64,000 nt of DNA from Strix aluco (Eukaryota > Chordata > Aves > Strigiformes > Strigidae): the NCBI RefSeq assembly GCF_031877795.1, contig NC_133932.1, forward strand, positions 18,416,180 through 18,480,179. Reading direction: 5' to 3'. Positions 33,501 through 47,000 of this stretch are shown one piece after another. The notes under the pieces are model-generated. The model did no database searches. It had not been told where the DNA came from and was given only the letters and a program-made list of their open reading frames with translations. Each line of letters starts with the position of its first letter. Position 1 is the stretch's first letter. The translations under genes and the position numbers were made by a program.

Positions 33501-36500
33501 GCACAGCACTGGCATGATTTATCTGCCATTTTCAAAACAGTCTGTGGGTTTTTTTATACAAACAATAAGAATTAACTGTCTTTTTGTTTGAAATCCTTCA
33601 GGTCTACAGAATTCAGCAAACATACCTAGAGCTGTGACAACTGTGGCCCCTAAGTGTCATAATTTTTAAAATTAATAAACCAAAGTAAGTGGAAAAAATT
33701 TAGGCTGCTGATGTATGAAGTAATAAGAAACGCCTCTTCTCATCCAAAGTATCATTTATCTTTGTTAAATATTGTGGCTGTGTCTCAGACTTAAAGCCTC
33801 ACTTCTGTGCTTTGCTATGTCAAAGGCATGATGACTCCATAAAGGTTACTGGTTTTGGCAATAACTTTTTAATAGCAGAATTACTCTTTTTTGCTCCTTT
33901 CAGCTTTCCTGTAGTAAAATATTTCCATCCTGATTTAGCACACCTCAAATCACAACTTGTTTCATCCTTAGAGTATGCTTTCTGCCAAGATAATGAATTG
34001 TAACAGCTTTTCATATCAAAAGAATGAGTGAAATGCGAAAGAAAACTCAGGATGATACAGTTCTATTTATACCTGGCACCATTTTAACTTCTCAGAGCTG
34101 TATGAATATGAAACTGGTATACCACTTTTAATGTGAAACCAACAACCCCTACTTTATACAGCTAAGAAATCAGTCTAATCTCATAAAAATAAATTATTTC
34201 TCTGATTGCAAGTTATTAACCAAATGCACAGCACTGGCTAAGTGCCATGACTACCTAAAATGACATCACTTTATTCTCATATTTCAAACTTGCTGGTTTG
34301 GGGGGTTTTATTCTGGGAGTGGGGGAAGGCATTAGGAAAGGGTGAATAAGAGAAACCAAAACATCTTTGTTGCTGTTGTCATTGTTAGCTATTCCTGCCA
34401 AGGATACATATATTTATATAAGGATTTTCTTAAGTTTTCAGATGAAAGGGGATTCTCCTCACCCCTTGAAATGAAAGCAGATTTGCTCCTGCAGGGCCAT
34501 GGCACCATGAAAACAACCATCAAAAAATCAAGCTGTTCCTGCCTGCAAGAAGCTTCCCAATGGTGACGTGATTAGAAATCAGAATTCAAAAATTCAAAGC
34601 CAAAATTTATTTTCAACTGAATTCAGTTGTTTTGTTTTGTTTTGTTTTTAAAAAAAGATACTGAGAAATGCAAATGCATAAAAATATAAATGAGGGCATT
34701 CTGTAATTCTGCATGGTGCCTTTTAGAACATAAGTTTAATGTAATGTTGCATTAGCAAGCTTCATAAGTACCATACAGTTAGTATATTACAAAAGTTAAA
34801 GACACTAAGGCAGAATGACCTAAAAAGCATTATATTGTTTGACTTCATCTTCCCCTCCTCTCATTGTTATTCCCATATTCTACAACTCATAACGACAAAG
34901 AGTGAGATGAAGGTATTTTGATTGACTAACACTTACTTGGATATTCATGTATATAAGGTACAGGACAGTATTTTCAGATACAAGAAGTTACTTTTTTGGT
35001 TTTTAATGAATGCCCTGGCAACAGCTACTTCACCAATTGGCAAATGGCTCTAACAGTCATTTTTCTGTTTTATAGCTTTTCCAAAACAGCAAATTTGGAA
35101 AAGATGATAAATTCCAGGAAGAGGAGGGAGGAAAAAGACACATAACAGAGAAAAGATTACCTAAACTTGTTCAATTTATTGTCTTATTAAAAATGAAGAA
35201 AATTGAGTAGAAAATAAGAAATAGTAAAAGAAGAATGTGCAGTTAATAATTCCACCAAGTTTTCAGCTTTGGAATGGGGGTGGGAGGAAAAAGTATAATT
35301 TAGTCTTATCATTTTCAATTCAAACAACCAGAAGTGCTACAGGTATCTCTCAGAACAGGATTCTTCACCTACCTACATTAAAAGAACCCTTATTAGATAA
35401 GGAACACAATCATCATTCTCTTCTAAGCTTGCTCAAAACTTGGGTTTTATTACAAATTCAAAGCCAGCCACAGTGTACACAGTTTCCATGGAATTTATTG
35501 TTTCTTTTAGCTCTAGGAAAAGACTTTACTAATTTTTCCATATTAGGCTGAAAGTTTCACTTATAGACAAAAATAAATGATGAAACATATTTTTAAAAAG
35601 TCATATACCCTACAAGAGCTGATGAATTTTAGACCATTTGTCTGCATCTTCCTTTGCTTCCAAAATCTCATGCCATCATCTGATTTTAAGGTTTTTTGTT
35701 TCCTTTTTATCCTTTCACTTGTGGTGCCAATCTGTCATCCTGCTACTGGACAACTCCAAGCCTTACACTTGTCAATAAACTTAACAGATTTTTATTCACC
35801 TCTCATTGTTTGCTCACCTATGTTCCTAGGAGAACACCTCTGTAAAACTGCCAGGATGGGGAAAGGGGAAAAAGAAGCAGGAGGCAGAATCAATCACTAC
35901 CTCCTCTCTGAAGATGCTTCTGGAGCACTGCTGTGCTACCATCTTGCATTTGAACCCGTTCAACTTATCAAATCAACCTATTATCTGTTTTCGTTGAACC
36001 CTTTCTTTGCACTTATCTGTCTTTTTTTTGTTTTGCCTTTTTTTAGGGAATGTTGCAAAATGAATACTACACTTTCCCATTCTTTACCATTTTGATTTTT
36101 CCAATGCCACCACCTCTTCTCCCACTACCATTTTAGAGCATTTTCAGTTGGGCGTACATTGAAAGCAAAAGGATTACTAATCTCAATACCTCTTTGCTCA
36201 CCTGTTGATTATTTTGCAGACACAACTTTGTAATACACTTCTCACTCAATCTACTGTGATTCAATCTGTAGTCAAAGAAACTACTTAATTTTTCTGCCTC
36301 CCAGCCTTAGAGAGATATTCCAAAAGAATACATTCAGCTGCACAGAGTCTTATGATAAAATGTCTCCTCAATATCAAATGTTATTTTTAGCACTGTAGAT
36401 TCTAGCTTTGCCTAATATAATACCTCTTATCCCAAGAAAGAATCACATAAACATGTAACATTGGTTAAACAGAACTATTAAACATCAGTTAAACAAAACT

Positions 36501-39500
36501 ATTTAAATGTGCACATGTATACTTTTTCTTACTGATCAAACACTAAGAACTTTAATGGCACAGGATCACAAAAATATAAAATAGAGTTGTAAGTTTTCTA
36601 TATGAAAATGTATTTTCCCTTTAAATCAATTTTACAGGAATAGTGCAAGTGCCGTTAATCTTGATTTTTAGATGTGTAATTTGATAATAAAGACATCTTA
36701 GCAGGAGTTTGAAGATCGAAGCATCTTGTACTCCATGCCAGGCCAAGCATTCACCCAGCCTCCACCATCTTCTTTCATTAGCACCTGAACTGCACTTTGA
36801 ATCAGCGTGTGTGAAAAAAAGAGCACTGAAAACAGAAAGGCAAGTGGGTAAGCAGCTTGGAAAACTCAAAAGGCCAAGGGCATTGAAAAGAGGGGCTGAC
36901 ATCTAAACAGTCTCAGATCGTTGTGTCAGATGGAAGAACAGTCCAGTGACCTAGAAATAGGTGAAAGTCTACACTAAAGCTGTGTGATGAAGCAGGAGAG
37001 CCACGAAATGCTATTTCACTTTACAGATTTTGCTTGTCTTACAGAGCTTAAATTATAAAGCATGGAGTAACAGAGGGAGGCAGAATCAAGACCCTGATAG
37101 GAGCAGAACATCTGACTACTGCAAATATCGACCTACACTCTGTATGTCTTTATATGCATAACCTCTGTAAATGATAAGCCTGCTTTGCAGTCTGGGGGAG
37201 TGGGAAAATAACCAGAAATTGCTTTAGTAACGATATCGGCCTCTGAGGTAGAGCACAGACAGGTGTTTGTACTACTACTCTGCCAACTTTCATTCTTCAC
37301 ACCCAAACAGAAGGCTACCTCCAAGCTCAGTGAACATACCACAGCTTGGTCATACCTTTGCAAAAGGGAGAAAACTTATACTTAGATGGCCAATCTAAAA
37401 AAGGTACCTTGACTGGGTTATCAATGGATATTCCCTCTGCCTCTCCAAAGGGCAGTTTATCCCAGCCACCCTGAGCACTCCATGGGCATGTCTCCTTTAG
37501 GTCTCTAGACAACTAGCACGGACAAGGCAGCTATGTTTTAGCATATTAATGTTCTGGAGCCTGATTCCATACTTTGCTTCCATCTATGGCAGGCAATTAA
37601 AATTTTAAAAAAAGACCCAGACCACCAAAACCCCAGACACCTGCAGAACAGAAACTATTTGAACAAAACCAACCAAACAAAAAAAGCTACTGAACTTCGT
37701 TCTGCCCTCAGCAGCTTCTTGCTCTGCTCTCTGGCTTAGCTGACCACAGCTGGTGGTATAGTTAAGTATGTTCAACACAGCCAGCACTATTCACACAGCA
37801 CCTGGGAACGGGTCGTCTCTACATACATAAACAAGCAGTCTGTAGCTGCCCCATGATCATTTTATTCTCAGGTGTATGCTATGCTTTACAATGTCTTGAA
37901 AGGACATGTAAGCATGCTGATGCTTCATGGCTACAGCAAATACACTTGCAGGTCTTAGATGACCAACTAACACTCTAGTTGTACTTACACTGGGGGTGGG
38001 AGCTTTCCGACCAGCATCACTATCAATTCAGGCAGAAAGTGAGCTATAAACACAACCAAAGCTGCTTGTGAAGAAGCTAATCTTTATGACAACAGACTTC
38101 TATTTCAGTTTTAACTTAACTGAGACATTTTAATGCCCTGATAAAAGGATAGTGAATCTTTACAAATACATTCATTCAGGAGACTTAATTATACTGAGTA
38201 AATGGATAAAGCAGCAAATGAATTATACTGTTGGATAAATGAATTATATTGAGTAAATGGCTTATAATGAATAAAATTTTTGAAGTGGTTAAACAAATTA
38301 CAGCAAGTAACTACACAGAGTGATTAAATTAATTGTTTCCTTTTCTACCAGTATCAGTATTTTGCTTTCCATCATGTACTGAACTCAAGGTTTGGTTTTA
38401 AAAAACGTTTCTACTATCTCTTGCATTTAATTCGTATTACATATTCCATGAACATAGTTATACAATCACATTGTTCTCTCAATCGGTTCTGTGTATCCCC
38501 AATGGAACAGAAAAACTGTGGGACTTGAATAGACGCCAGACTCAGATAATAGCAAGACAATATTTTGTAGCAGATTCTAAAATTAAAAACACAAAATGTT
38601 TTCTTAGCTGCATATCATTACAACTCCAAAATTCATTCCAAAATTTATCTGTTCCTGGGTATTTTGAGTTCTGAAAGATATTTTGGTATCTGCCACATTA
38701 GTCAGATGCCCCACAGCTAATCATTTAAATTGATTTGCAATATGAAATATTTAATATAGGTCTCAAATGTTCGCACTTCACCTAACAAACTGAAAGCCAA
38801 GTAGCTAGAAAAAAGTCACAAAAGCATACCATGACAGGCACTCCAAATGCTATATTCATTTGTTTTGATACCTAGTATAAAAAAATCGCTAGAGAAAGCA
38901 GCAGTCACCGTGTTAAACGGTTCCAGTGTACCACCCCTAACGAAAACATCCATGCATTAAAATTACTTAAGCAGTGGCTAGAGAGAAAGGACTTTGCTTC
39001 TGCATTTGTGCCCTTCGTTAGCATCTTTGTTATAACATGACATATTTTGAAATGTCTACTGTAAATGTATAAGGGAAATTCAGAGCAGAGTTTGTAAATT
39101 CAAATACTGTATTAGTACAGTTTAAAATATAAATCTCAATCCCACTCAAATATTGACCAGCTTTAACTCCTACTAGACGTCCCTTTTCTTAAGGAAATTA
39201 AATTAATGACTCCACTTCTAATGCTTACTAGTAACTCACCTACCGTAACTCTTAAACTATGGGACCAAACTAAAAGCTCATGACAACGAGAATGAACACA
39301 CATAACTTACACTAGTGTTGTTTGTTCCAACTCCCATATTCTTCTAGTTTTTCTGTCTCTAACATGGTATAAAATACACCAATTTCATTTTGGCTACATA
39401 TTACACAAGCTAAGAGCTAAGAATGCTAGACTGCAGGATTTTATGAAAGTAAGTGAAGGTAGACTATATTGAACTACACATGCAGAGACAGACACTGGGC

Positions 39501-40883
39501 AGACAAAAAGCACTGATGTGACTGTCATTTAAGTGCAGCAGACATGCTGAAAATGCAAGGTGATAGACTGTGTTTTTTTCCATATGAATGCTACTTCTAG
39601 ATCATACTAGTTTCCCAGTTTGTACTCATGTTTTAAAGTCATCTTAAAAAGTCTGGTCAAGAAGCTAGTCCACAGGAAAGATTGTTTTATTTTGGGTTCT
39701 ATTTTTCTGCATGTCTTATTTAGGTGGAGTACTTTATCAGATTGGAATAAACTAAAATGGAATTAAAAATTATATGTCTATAAATTATGAGATCACACGA
39801 TAGCAAGCTTTCAGGCTCCAAAAACTCTTTAGTGAAATGTGTTCTAATTGACTACACCTTTGAAGCTCAGTACCAACTTCTCTGGGAAAATAAGGATTGA
39901 AAATGTTCCTAGGTATAAAAGTGCAAATCTGCCTGGTTACAAAGTCGCCAATTTTAAAGCAGCTCAGCTACAGCTGCTACCAGTGTGTATAGGCCTGCTA
40001 TTACCACGGGTTTTTTCAGGAACTGGGGGAGAAGGCACATTTTATGGCACTGAGAACAGCCCCTACCTCTCCACTTTCCATCCTTCAGCCAGTGCTCCCA
40101 TGGCAGTGCCACTATATCTCCTGTTATGCAGATACACTGAAAGTACAGATGGTTCAAAAACAGTCTATAAAAGAATGCTTAAAAGTAAGTCATAGCCCAA
40201 CTTCACTGTAAAAGATTAGCTTTATTTACTTTCAAGAAGAGACCAATACCCATCAGCTTAGTAAAAGCACACAAAATAGCACACAAGGTGGTTAACAGAT
40301 AACAGAAAATTTATATTCACTTTTTCTTATAATAAAAGGACATGATGATACTCGGTTAAACAAAAATCAAGGAAGTTTTTAATCATGCATGTGCATTACT
40401 GGTATTTGGCTACTATTGCATGTATGTTCATAAATCATGATCTCAAGGATAATACACAATAGCCCTGCCAGATTCCAGTTCTTTGGGTTCAACAGTTTAC
40501 CACTTTGTGCAGTCTGCTTTTGACTGCCAGAGTAATTTCTCCCCAGAAGTAAGTTAATTGTGTCTCTGGCGTGTGAGTAGTTTCTGGATGAACTTTATTG
40601 ATCTTTCTAACACCTATACACTTTTACAACCTCCATCAGAAAAGCCCAAGAAGTTGAGGCCCGGCACCGCAGCACAGACATTAGTACATTTATTGTACTA
40701 ATTAAATAAATCAGAGCAGAGACAGCTAGTTTGAGCTGGCTGATTACCTAGCACATACCTCTATCAAAACCATGGAATGACACTGATTCTCAAAGAGCAA
40801 GCCGGTGGAACTCTTTCTCCAGACAGAATATATGACCTTCTTTATTCCCTTCAGAACTATCCATCCATATATAGATAGGTATT

Positions 40884-41095
40884 TCACAGAATCACAGAAT
40901 CATCTAGGTTGGAAAGGACCTTGAAGATCATCTAGTCCAACCATTAATCTAGCACTGACAGATCCCAACTACACCATATCCCTAAGTGCTATGTCAACAC
41001 CTCCAGGGATGGGGACTCCACCACCTCCCTGGGCAGCCCATTCCAACGCCTAACAACCCGTTTTGTAAAGAAATGCTTCCTAATACTTTGCGAAT
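40884..41095 (-). mobile_element. CR1 LINE short 3' fragment
   Basis: Starts with TCACAGAATCACAGAATC, the CR1 3' terminus seen from the other strand, and carries the same text as 60,824 onward (GGGATGGGGACTCCACCACC, TTGTAAAGAAATGCTTCC). Similarity stops near 41,095, so it is a strongly 5'-truncated copy. Confidence 0.88.
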
Positions 41096-44000
41096 CTATA
41101 AAGCTTTTCAGCTTCACGGTAGAAGTTGAGAGCCTCAGTGAATAAGGCAGTATATTCAGCCTGAAAATATTATAATGGAAAAGCAGCAAGCGTACACAAT
41201 TTTCTTGCAGATTCCAAAGCTTCTGTAAGGAAAACTTGAACATATTTTAAATATGATATTTCAAAGAAACTAAACTGTAGAACTAAAGGTTTGAGGAAGG
41301 AACATACTACAATAAACTCCACACAGAAGTATCCCTACAAAATGTAATTTCTGCCTAGGGAAAAGCAAAAGAAATGACTGACTGCTGTGACTCTCATACT
41401 TGTACCACATGCACTTTCAACCTGAACATGTGCCTTTCAAACACAAGGTGACAGTTTCCAATGTTACCTGGTACTATATGCATGCCTGAGTTGAGAACCT
41501 CACAATTGGAGGCAGATATAAATGGCATCTTTAATTACCAAAAGTATCGAGGAGCTTCATTTTGCATACTTTTCCTGGAGGCAGTGTCACATTAATCACA
41601 CACAAAAACACTGGCAGAGCAACAGTCACTCTGAAGGAAGTAGAGAGATCTCTAGAAGAATCTGACCCTTTTCAAACTACCAACACCAAGTTTTGGATCA
41701 ATCTATATATTGAGATTTCCATGAGGTTTTTTATAATAACACAAGAATATCAGATGAAGTACTGTAACTCCCACTGAGAGCAACTGGGGATTCCCTAGCA
41801 ACGCTGGCACCCTTACTTTGTGAATGCAGTCAAATCTCCCCCTCTTTTGTGGTGGAGATTAAGTCAGTGACTGCACTTCACAAACTTACTTTCTTGTTTG
41901 GTTGATTAAGTTATCAAACATACACAGTAACTCTCACAAAACAGACAGTATGAAAGAATTTTCCTTCTCCCTCTTTATAACTATCCCCCCCAAACCTGTA
42001 TCCCTTTAGGCATTACATACATTAAAACACTGTCTCACTTTGAAATCTGTGATCTCCGTTTGGCGTTGCTGACATTTACATGGTTACTAGCACTGAAAAC
42101 AAGGTACAAACTCCTTTCATTTTGGACAATGAGGAGGTATTCATCTACCACGTGCCAATCCTCATTTACAAAGCAGCTGGCAGTGAAAGGGATGGCTAAA
42201 AGTGATTAATAGCTACCTGTCAGCAATGTGCTCTGCCTACACCGACTGTAATTCTGAGTTCCTAAATATACCATACAAAGCCACATTTGAACCACTTAGC
42301 TATTATGCCATCACTGCATCAACCACACAGATGGCAAAAAGGATTTCTAAGTTGACTGCCAACAGACTGCTGTAAGTGCACCAACAGTGGCGGAAAAACC
42401 CTAATAACTCTACACAGATTGGCGTGAGAAATGCACCAGACTGACAACTTTGCAGACTCAGTTCACAAAACAGCGAGGGCAACAGCTGTGCCATCTTCTC
42501 CATACTGCCCCATCACTGCATTTCATGCTGACCTGGAGAGACCACCACTAGAAGCAAAAAAACATTTCAGTTATTTTGGCATCTCTGATGAGGCTGCTAG
42601 CAAGGGTGCCAATTAGTGCCAGGTTTCATCATATTTGTAAAATGGAAATGTGTTTACTCAGAACTGGGCTGAGACTACCAAATTAATTTTACATAGAATG
42701 CTTAGCCACCAGGTGGTAACAACTTGCAGCTACTAATGATTTGGCTGGATTTGAATCCTAGAGGTAAAAGCAAAAGGCTGTCTGTCCCACTGCGAGTCCC
42801 TTGACATACTCTGACCTCTACTAAAATTTTGTACGAGGAAGGAAAGCTGTACAGCTTTTAGGCACACCAGGACATGAGGAAGATACCTGCTCTTATGTTA
42901 TTTAGCTTTTCAAACCAACTTAGGACTGCATACAATACCACATTTAAGAGGACTGCTGTAAACATTTTACCATCTAAGAGCTGAAGTAAAATCACTTGTT
43001 TGTGTGGACCACAGTCTTCTGCCAGCCACTGATGATTTTTAATGCTGTAAGACACAGCATGCATGATACACTTTGCACTGTTTCAGTATTAGGAAAATCT
43101 GCTGGACTAATGCTTCCTACCCAAGGCCATGAGAGGTCCATTAGGTTTTATTATGCGGTACAAATATTTCCAAATGTCTCATATCACAAATGTGCACATA
43201 GCACAGAGGCATACTTAAAAGAATATTTATTCATTTTACAGTTGAGAGTTCTGCCCAAATGTTGTTTAAGGGAACAACTACCACTACAACCATTCTTATG
43301 TCTGTAGTACAAGTACCAGTAATTTGAAAAAATAAAGCATTATAAAATCCGGGGATTAAAACCAAGCCAAATTCCTTATTAACCACTGCAGTTGAGAGAC
43401 TGTCCTTTACTGCAAGAAAACAATCTAATTTCTCATAAATAACTCCAACAATGCTGTATCTTGTAACTCTCTGAAATATCAGGCCACAAGATGTATCTAT
43501 TAAGCACTACAAAATTTCATGATACTATATTTAACAAGGCATCCTTTTTGGTCATGTTCTTCTTCATAGTCAGCCTTCTGTGTGCTATTGAAGATTTTTT
43601 TTCTGACAAGGATGTTCAAATTGCTTTTAATACGACTGGGAACCAAGGTAAAGTACTTCAGCTCACATTAGAAGAGGGATTAGTATAGCAATTTGTTCAG
43701 CTGAAGTGTAATGAACTACATTTTGGTATTTGAAACTTGGAGACCTACTCTTCCTTAAAATATGCATTGTGAAGCTCCACAGGCAGATACCATCCTCCAA
43801 TTTTCATACAGTTAAAAAAAAAAAAAAAAAAAAAAAAAAGTCTTGTGCTTCATTTCAGCTAACTACCCAGAAATATTGCAAAGCAATCTTAGTTCAGTTG
43901 CTCGGGCTACGGCCAGGCCAGACAAAGAGAGTAGTCTTCCATGTTTTCTCCTTGTGGTAGAATATTTAACGCTTAAAAAATAAAAATAAGATAGCACCAT

Positions 44001-47000
44001 GTTTTCTATCTTCAAAAATTAATTTCAGAATTTTTTTGAGTTTGGAGAAAAGTTCAGGGTTTCTACTCTCTCCCCTCAGCCTTCTGAGCGGATCCCTACA
44101 GGAGGGTTTTCTGGAGTCTAATAATGTCCAGAGACAGAGTCCAACTCTTCTTTCTCCTAGGCAGGACATTCACAACAGCTTTAACTTCATGAAGATCCTC
44201 TGGTGTCAACAAAGTCTTGGACTCACTCTGCAGCTCTTCAATCAGCTGTCAGTGATTCTCCATCACAGCAGCTGGAGTCTAACACAGAGACCTCTACATC
44301 TCTACCAGCCTAGGTTAAAGTTGTTTGCACTACTGAGCTAGTGCAGGCAGGAGGGACATTAAACAAACTAGAAATGGGCAATTGCATCAACAACCATCTC
44401 AAGAATCAAACTGTCCTAAGAGCGGCTTTTTTGTTTTCCTTTCTTATAACACTGGCTGAATTGTGGTGCTTTTTGACAAAGCACAAACCTTATAAACATA
44501 CAACACTGAAGGGGAGATGAATTTATCTGGTTCACTGAGCTTGTCTCATCTTCAGTCATTTAGTGCTGTTTCTTTAGAGCAGGGGAATGCTTGTTTTCCC
44601 TTTTGATTTCTTTCCTCACCCCACCACCACTCCAAAGTGTTTACATACATGTTTCAACCATGGAGGGAACCAAGAAGAGAAAAGGACTTATTATATGTAC
44701 TTCTGTGTGCAGGAATGCCTCTCACTCTTATTGCCCTCTTATTCCTTACCACATCTGATAAAAACTTATCTAAGGGCAAATTATGCCTACTGAATTATGC
44801 TGAATTGTTGGTATTTGGTACACAAGGCAATTCAAAACAATTATAGTTCCTAAAGCTGCTGCTTCTTAGATTGTATGGAGGATAAAGTTTTCTGTCCTAC
44901 CATCACAGCCTCTTTTCTTTGATCCTGAGATCAGGACTCCGACCTCTGTATTGCTATAATCCCTTTTACCTTTTCTTTTTTTTTTTTCCAGTGCTGTAAC
45001 CAGATGTGAACACAGTCCTCCAAATAGGCTATGGCTGGCAGTCTGAAAACTCAACATGACTCCTTTTGATTTGTACTCATCAGCTTCTGCTTTCATTTCA
45101 TAACTGGGCACTGCGCTCACTTTCTATGTATTACATTCGTTGTTTTGCAAACACTTTTGAAACGTTCTCAACAGTAACTTTATACTCATCTAAAACAAAA
45201 CAAAACTTGAGATCAGTATTGGAATTATGTTCCTTCACCTTCTGCAGCATTAATTTTTAAATGGAGTTTAGAAACTGTGCCCTTAAGTGTAAAATTTCAA
45301 GCAGCATGGGGGAGTCAAGTCATCCAGATTCCAAAAACTACCTTAGTCTTTTCCAGGCGTATAAACCATGAAACATACTTCCTGACTAAATACTACTTTC
45401 TTATCTCTTCTGTTTTGTACTATTATTAAGAAAGTTGTAAGGTAAAATGATCTTTACATCCTCTCCTAAAAAGATCAGTATGACCCAGATGTGCTATAAC
45501 AAGACCACAGCACAGCCAGTTTGGACCAAAGCCCCCATCCCCAGGAGAGTCCTGGCTGTTACTGTCAGGAGAGGCTGATGTGATTTGTATATCACAACAG
45601 CTCACCTGGCTCCCTGGGGGCTGCAGGGAGGCTCTGCCTCATGCCAATGGACCAGCACTCCCAAATTTGTTCCACAGTCTAAAATGACTAAATGGTAATA
45701 CTGGCAAATCCAGTGAAGCAAGTAGCCTTTACGTGGCTGGTTTTTATCCTTCTACAGAAACAAAAACGGGATGTTTCAGGTATGTTCCCATGCTACAAGT
45801 ATTTTTTCTAGTTTAATCACAGATGCTTTTATTATTCTGTTCATTCACAAAGCATTTCAGATCATGCAACTTACTAAAAAGTAGATTTTTACCTGTCCTC
45901 TCATCTTTGCCACAAATTCAATCTTGCCACATCTTCAATGTCTAGCACATTGCACAAAGATTCAGTCCCCTTCTAATCTGTTTTCATCACTGAAGCACTG
46001 TTCCTGTACCACTGTTAACCTTCCTTCTTACTTTATGCTTATGATACTTTCCCAGCAAGCCTCCTAAATACAGCAAAGCCTACATCTTTTCTTCTAATAA
46101 ACCACCTCTGAGTATTCACTCCTGCTAGAAAGTTCACGTGCCTTTCTCTCAGTGGTTCAGTATGTTCATACCAGTAATTCCACACTGGGCAAGACAGAAC
46201 ATCCCTGTATATTATTCTGGTTTATTTCTTATTAATCATTCCCAAAGCAAGTATTTAAGCTATGCATTAACATCAGAAAAGTTACAGCACTGAATAACCA
46301 GAACAAAGTCATTCTCCCCCTGTGAGGAAATTGCAACAACAACCTGAACTCCGCCCCATATCCCGGTTCTTCAAAGGCTAGCACTTCCCCTGAACAGCTG
46401 CATTATGGATACCAAAATACACAAGACCTACTTTTAATTAAAAACTTGCTAACAAAACAAGCTTGCTAACCATACACTGTCATTGGAAGGTAAAATAAAC
46501 CATACTTCTTTCACTTTTTAATATGCTTTACAAGGTTTTATATACAATGAAGAGAGGAAGAGGTTTTTTTTCAAATCACAGTAGCGATTCTTACACCCTT
46601 GACTACAGAAGCTGGAGCCCAAAGAAAAGCCATAATATTATGTGATTAAAGCACACACAAGAAGCCACAGCAATGTTACTACAACAATCTGAGCCTGAAA
46701 AGCCTGATTTATTCCTAACAGAAGTCCTCCTCTTCCTATTACTGGAAGCCTGTAACAAAAAGATGACTCCTAAATCAAGCCTAGCAAGAACATCTAAAGA
46801 TGCACTTAGGCTTCTTTGTTTCTGCCATAGACTGGAACTAATTCTCAGGTAAAATAGTTTGTCTTCCTTAATTCTGGCTGACCTTATGTGATTAAAGTCA
46901 ACATTGCATAGGTTTCACAGCAGAGGTAACGGGAAGCCAGGTTGAATAAAATTCTCATGTCCTTTTGCTGAGAAGTAGCCAAAGTATACGGGTTTGGTAC

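Larger units (their letters stand above)
20701..40883. other. AT-rich intronic or intergenic DNA
   Basis: Twenty kilobases without a recognised gene or repeat family. Candidate exons are listed separately (24709, 27238, 30438). Simple sequence: G/A run near 26235-26258, A-rich purine tract near 28203-28232, and a degenerate AATTATACTGAGTAAATGG-type tandem repeat at about 38187-38265. Confidence 0.45.

Noticed and set aside
42740..42775. Possible tRNA B-box (GGATTTGAATCC).
   Set aside because: Two bases do not fit the box consensus and no cloverleaf or A box could be found around it.
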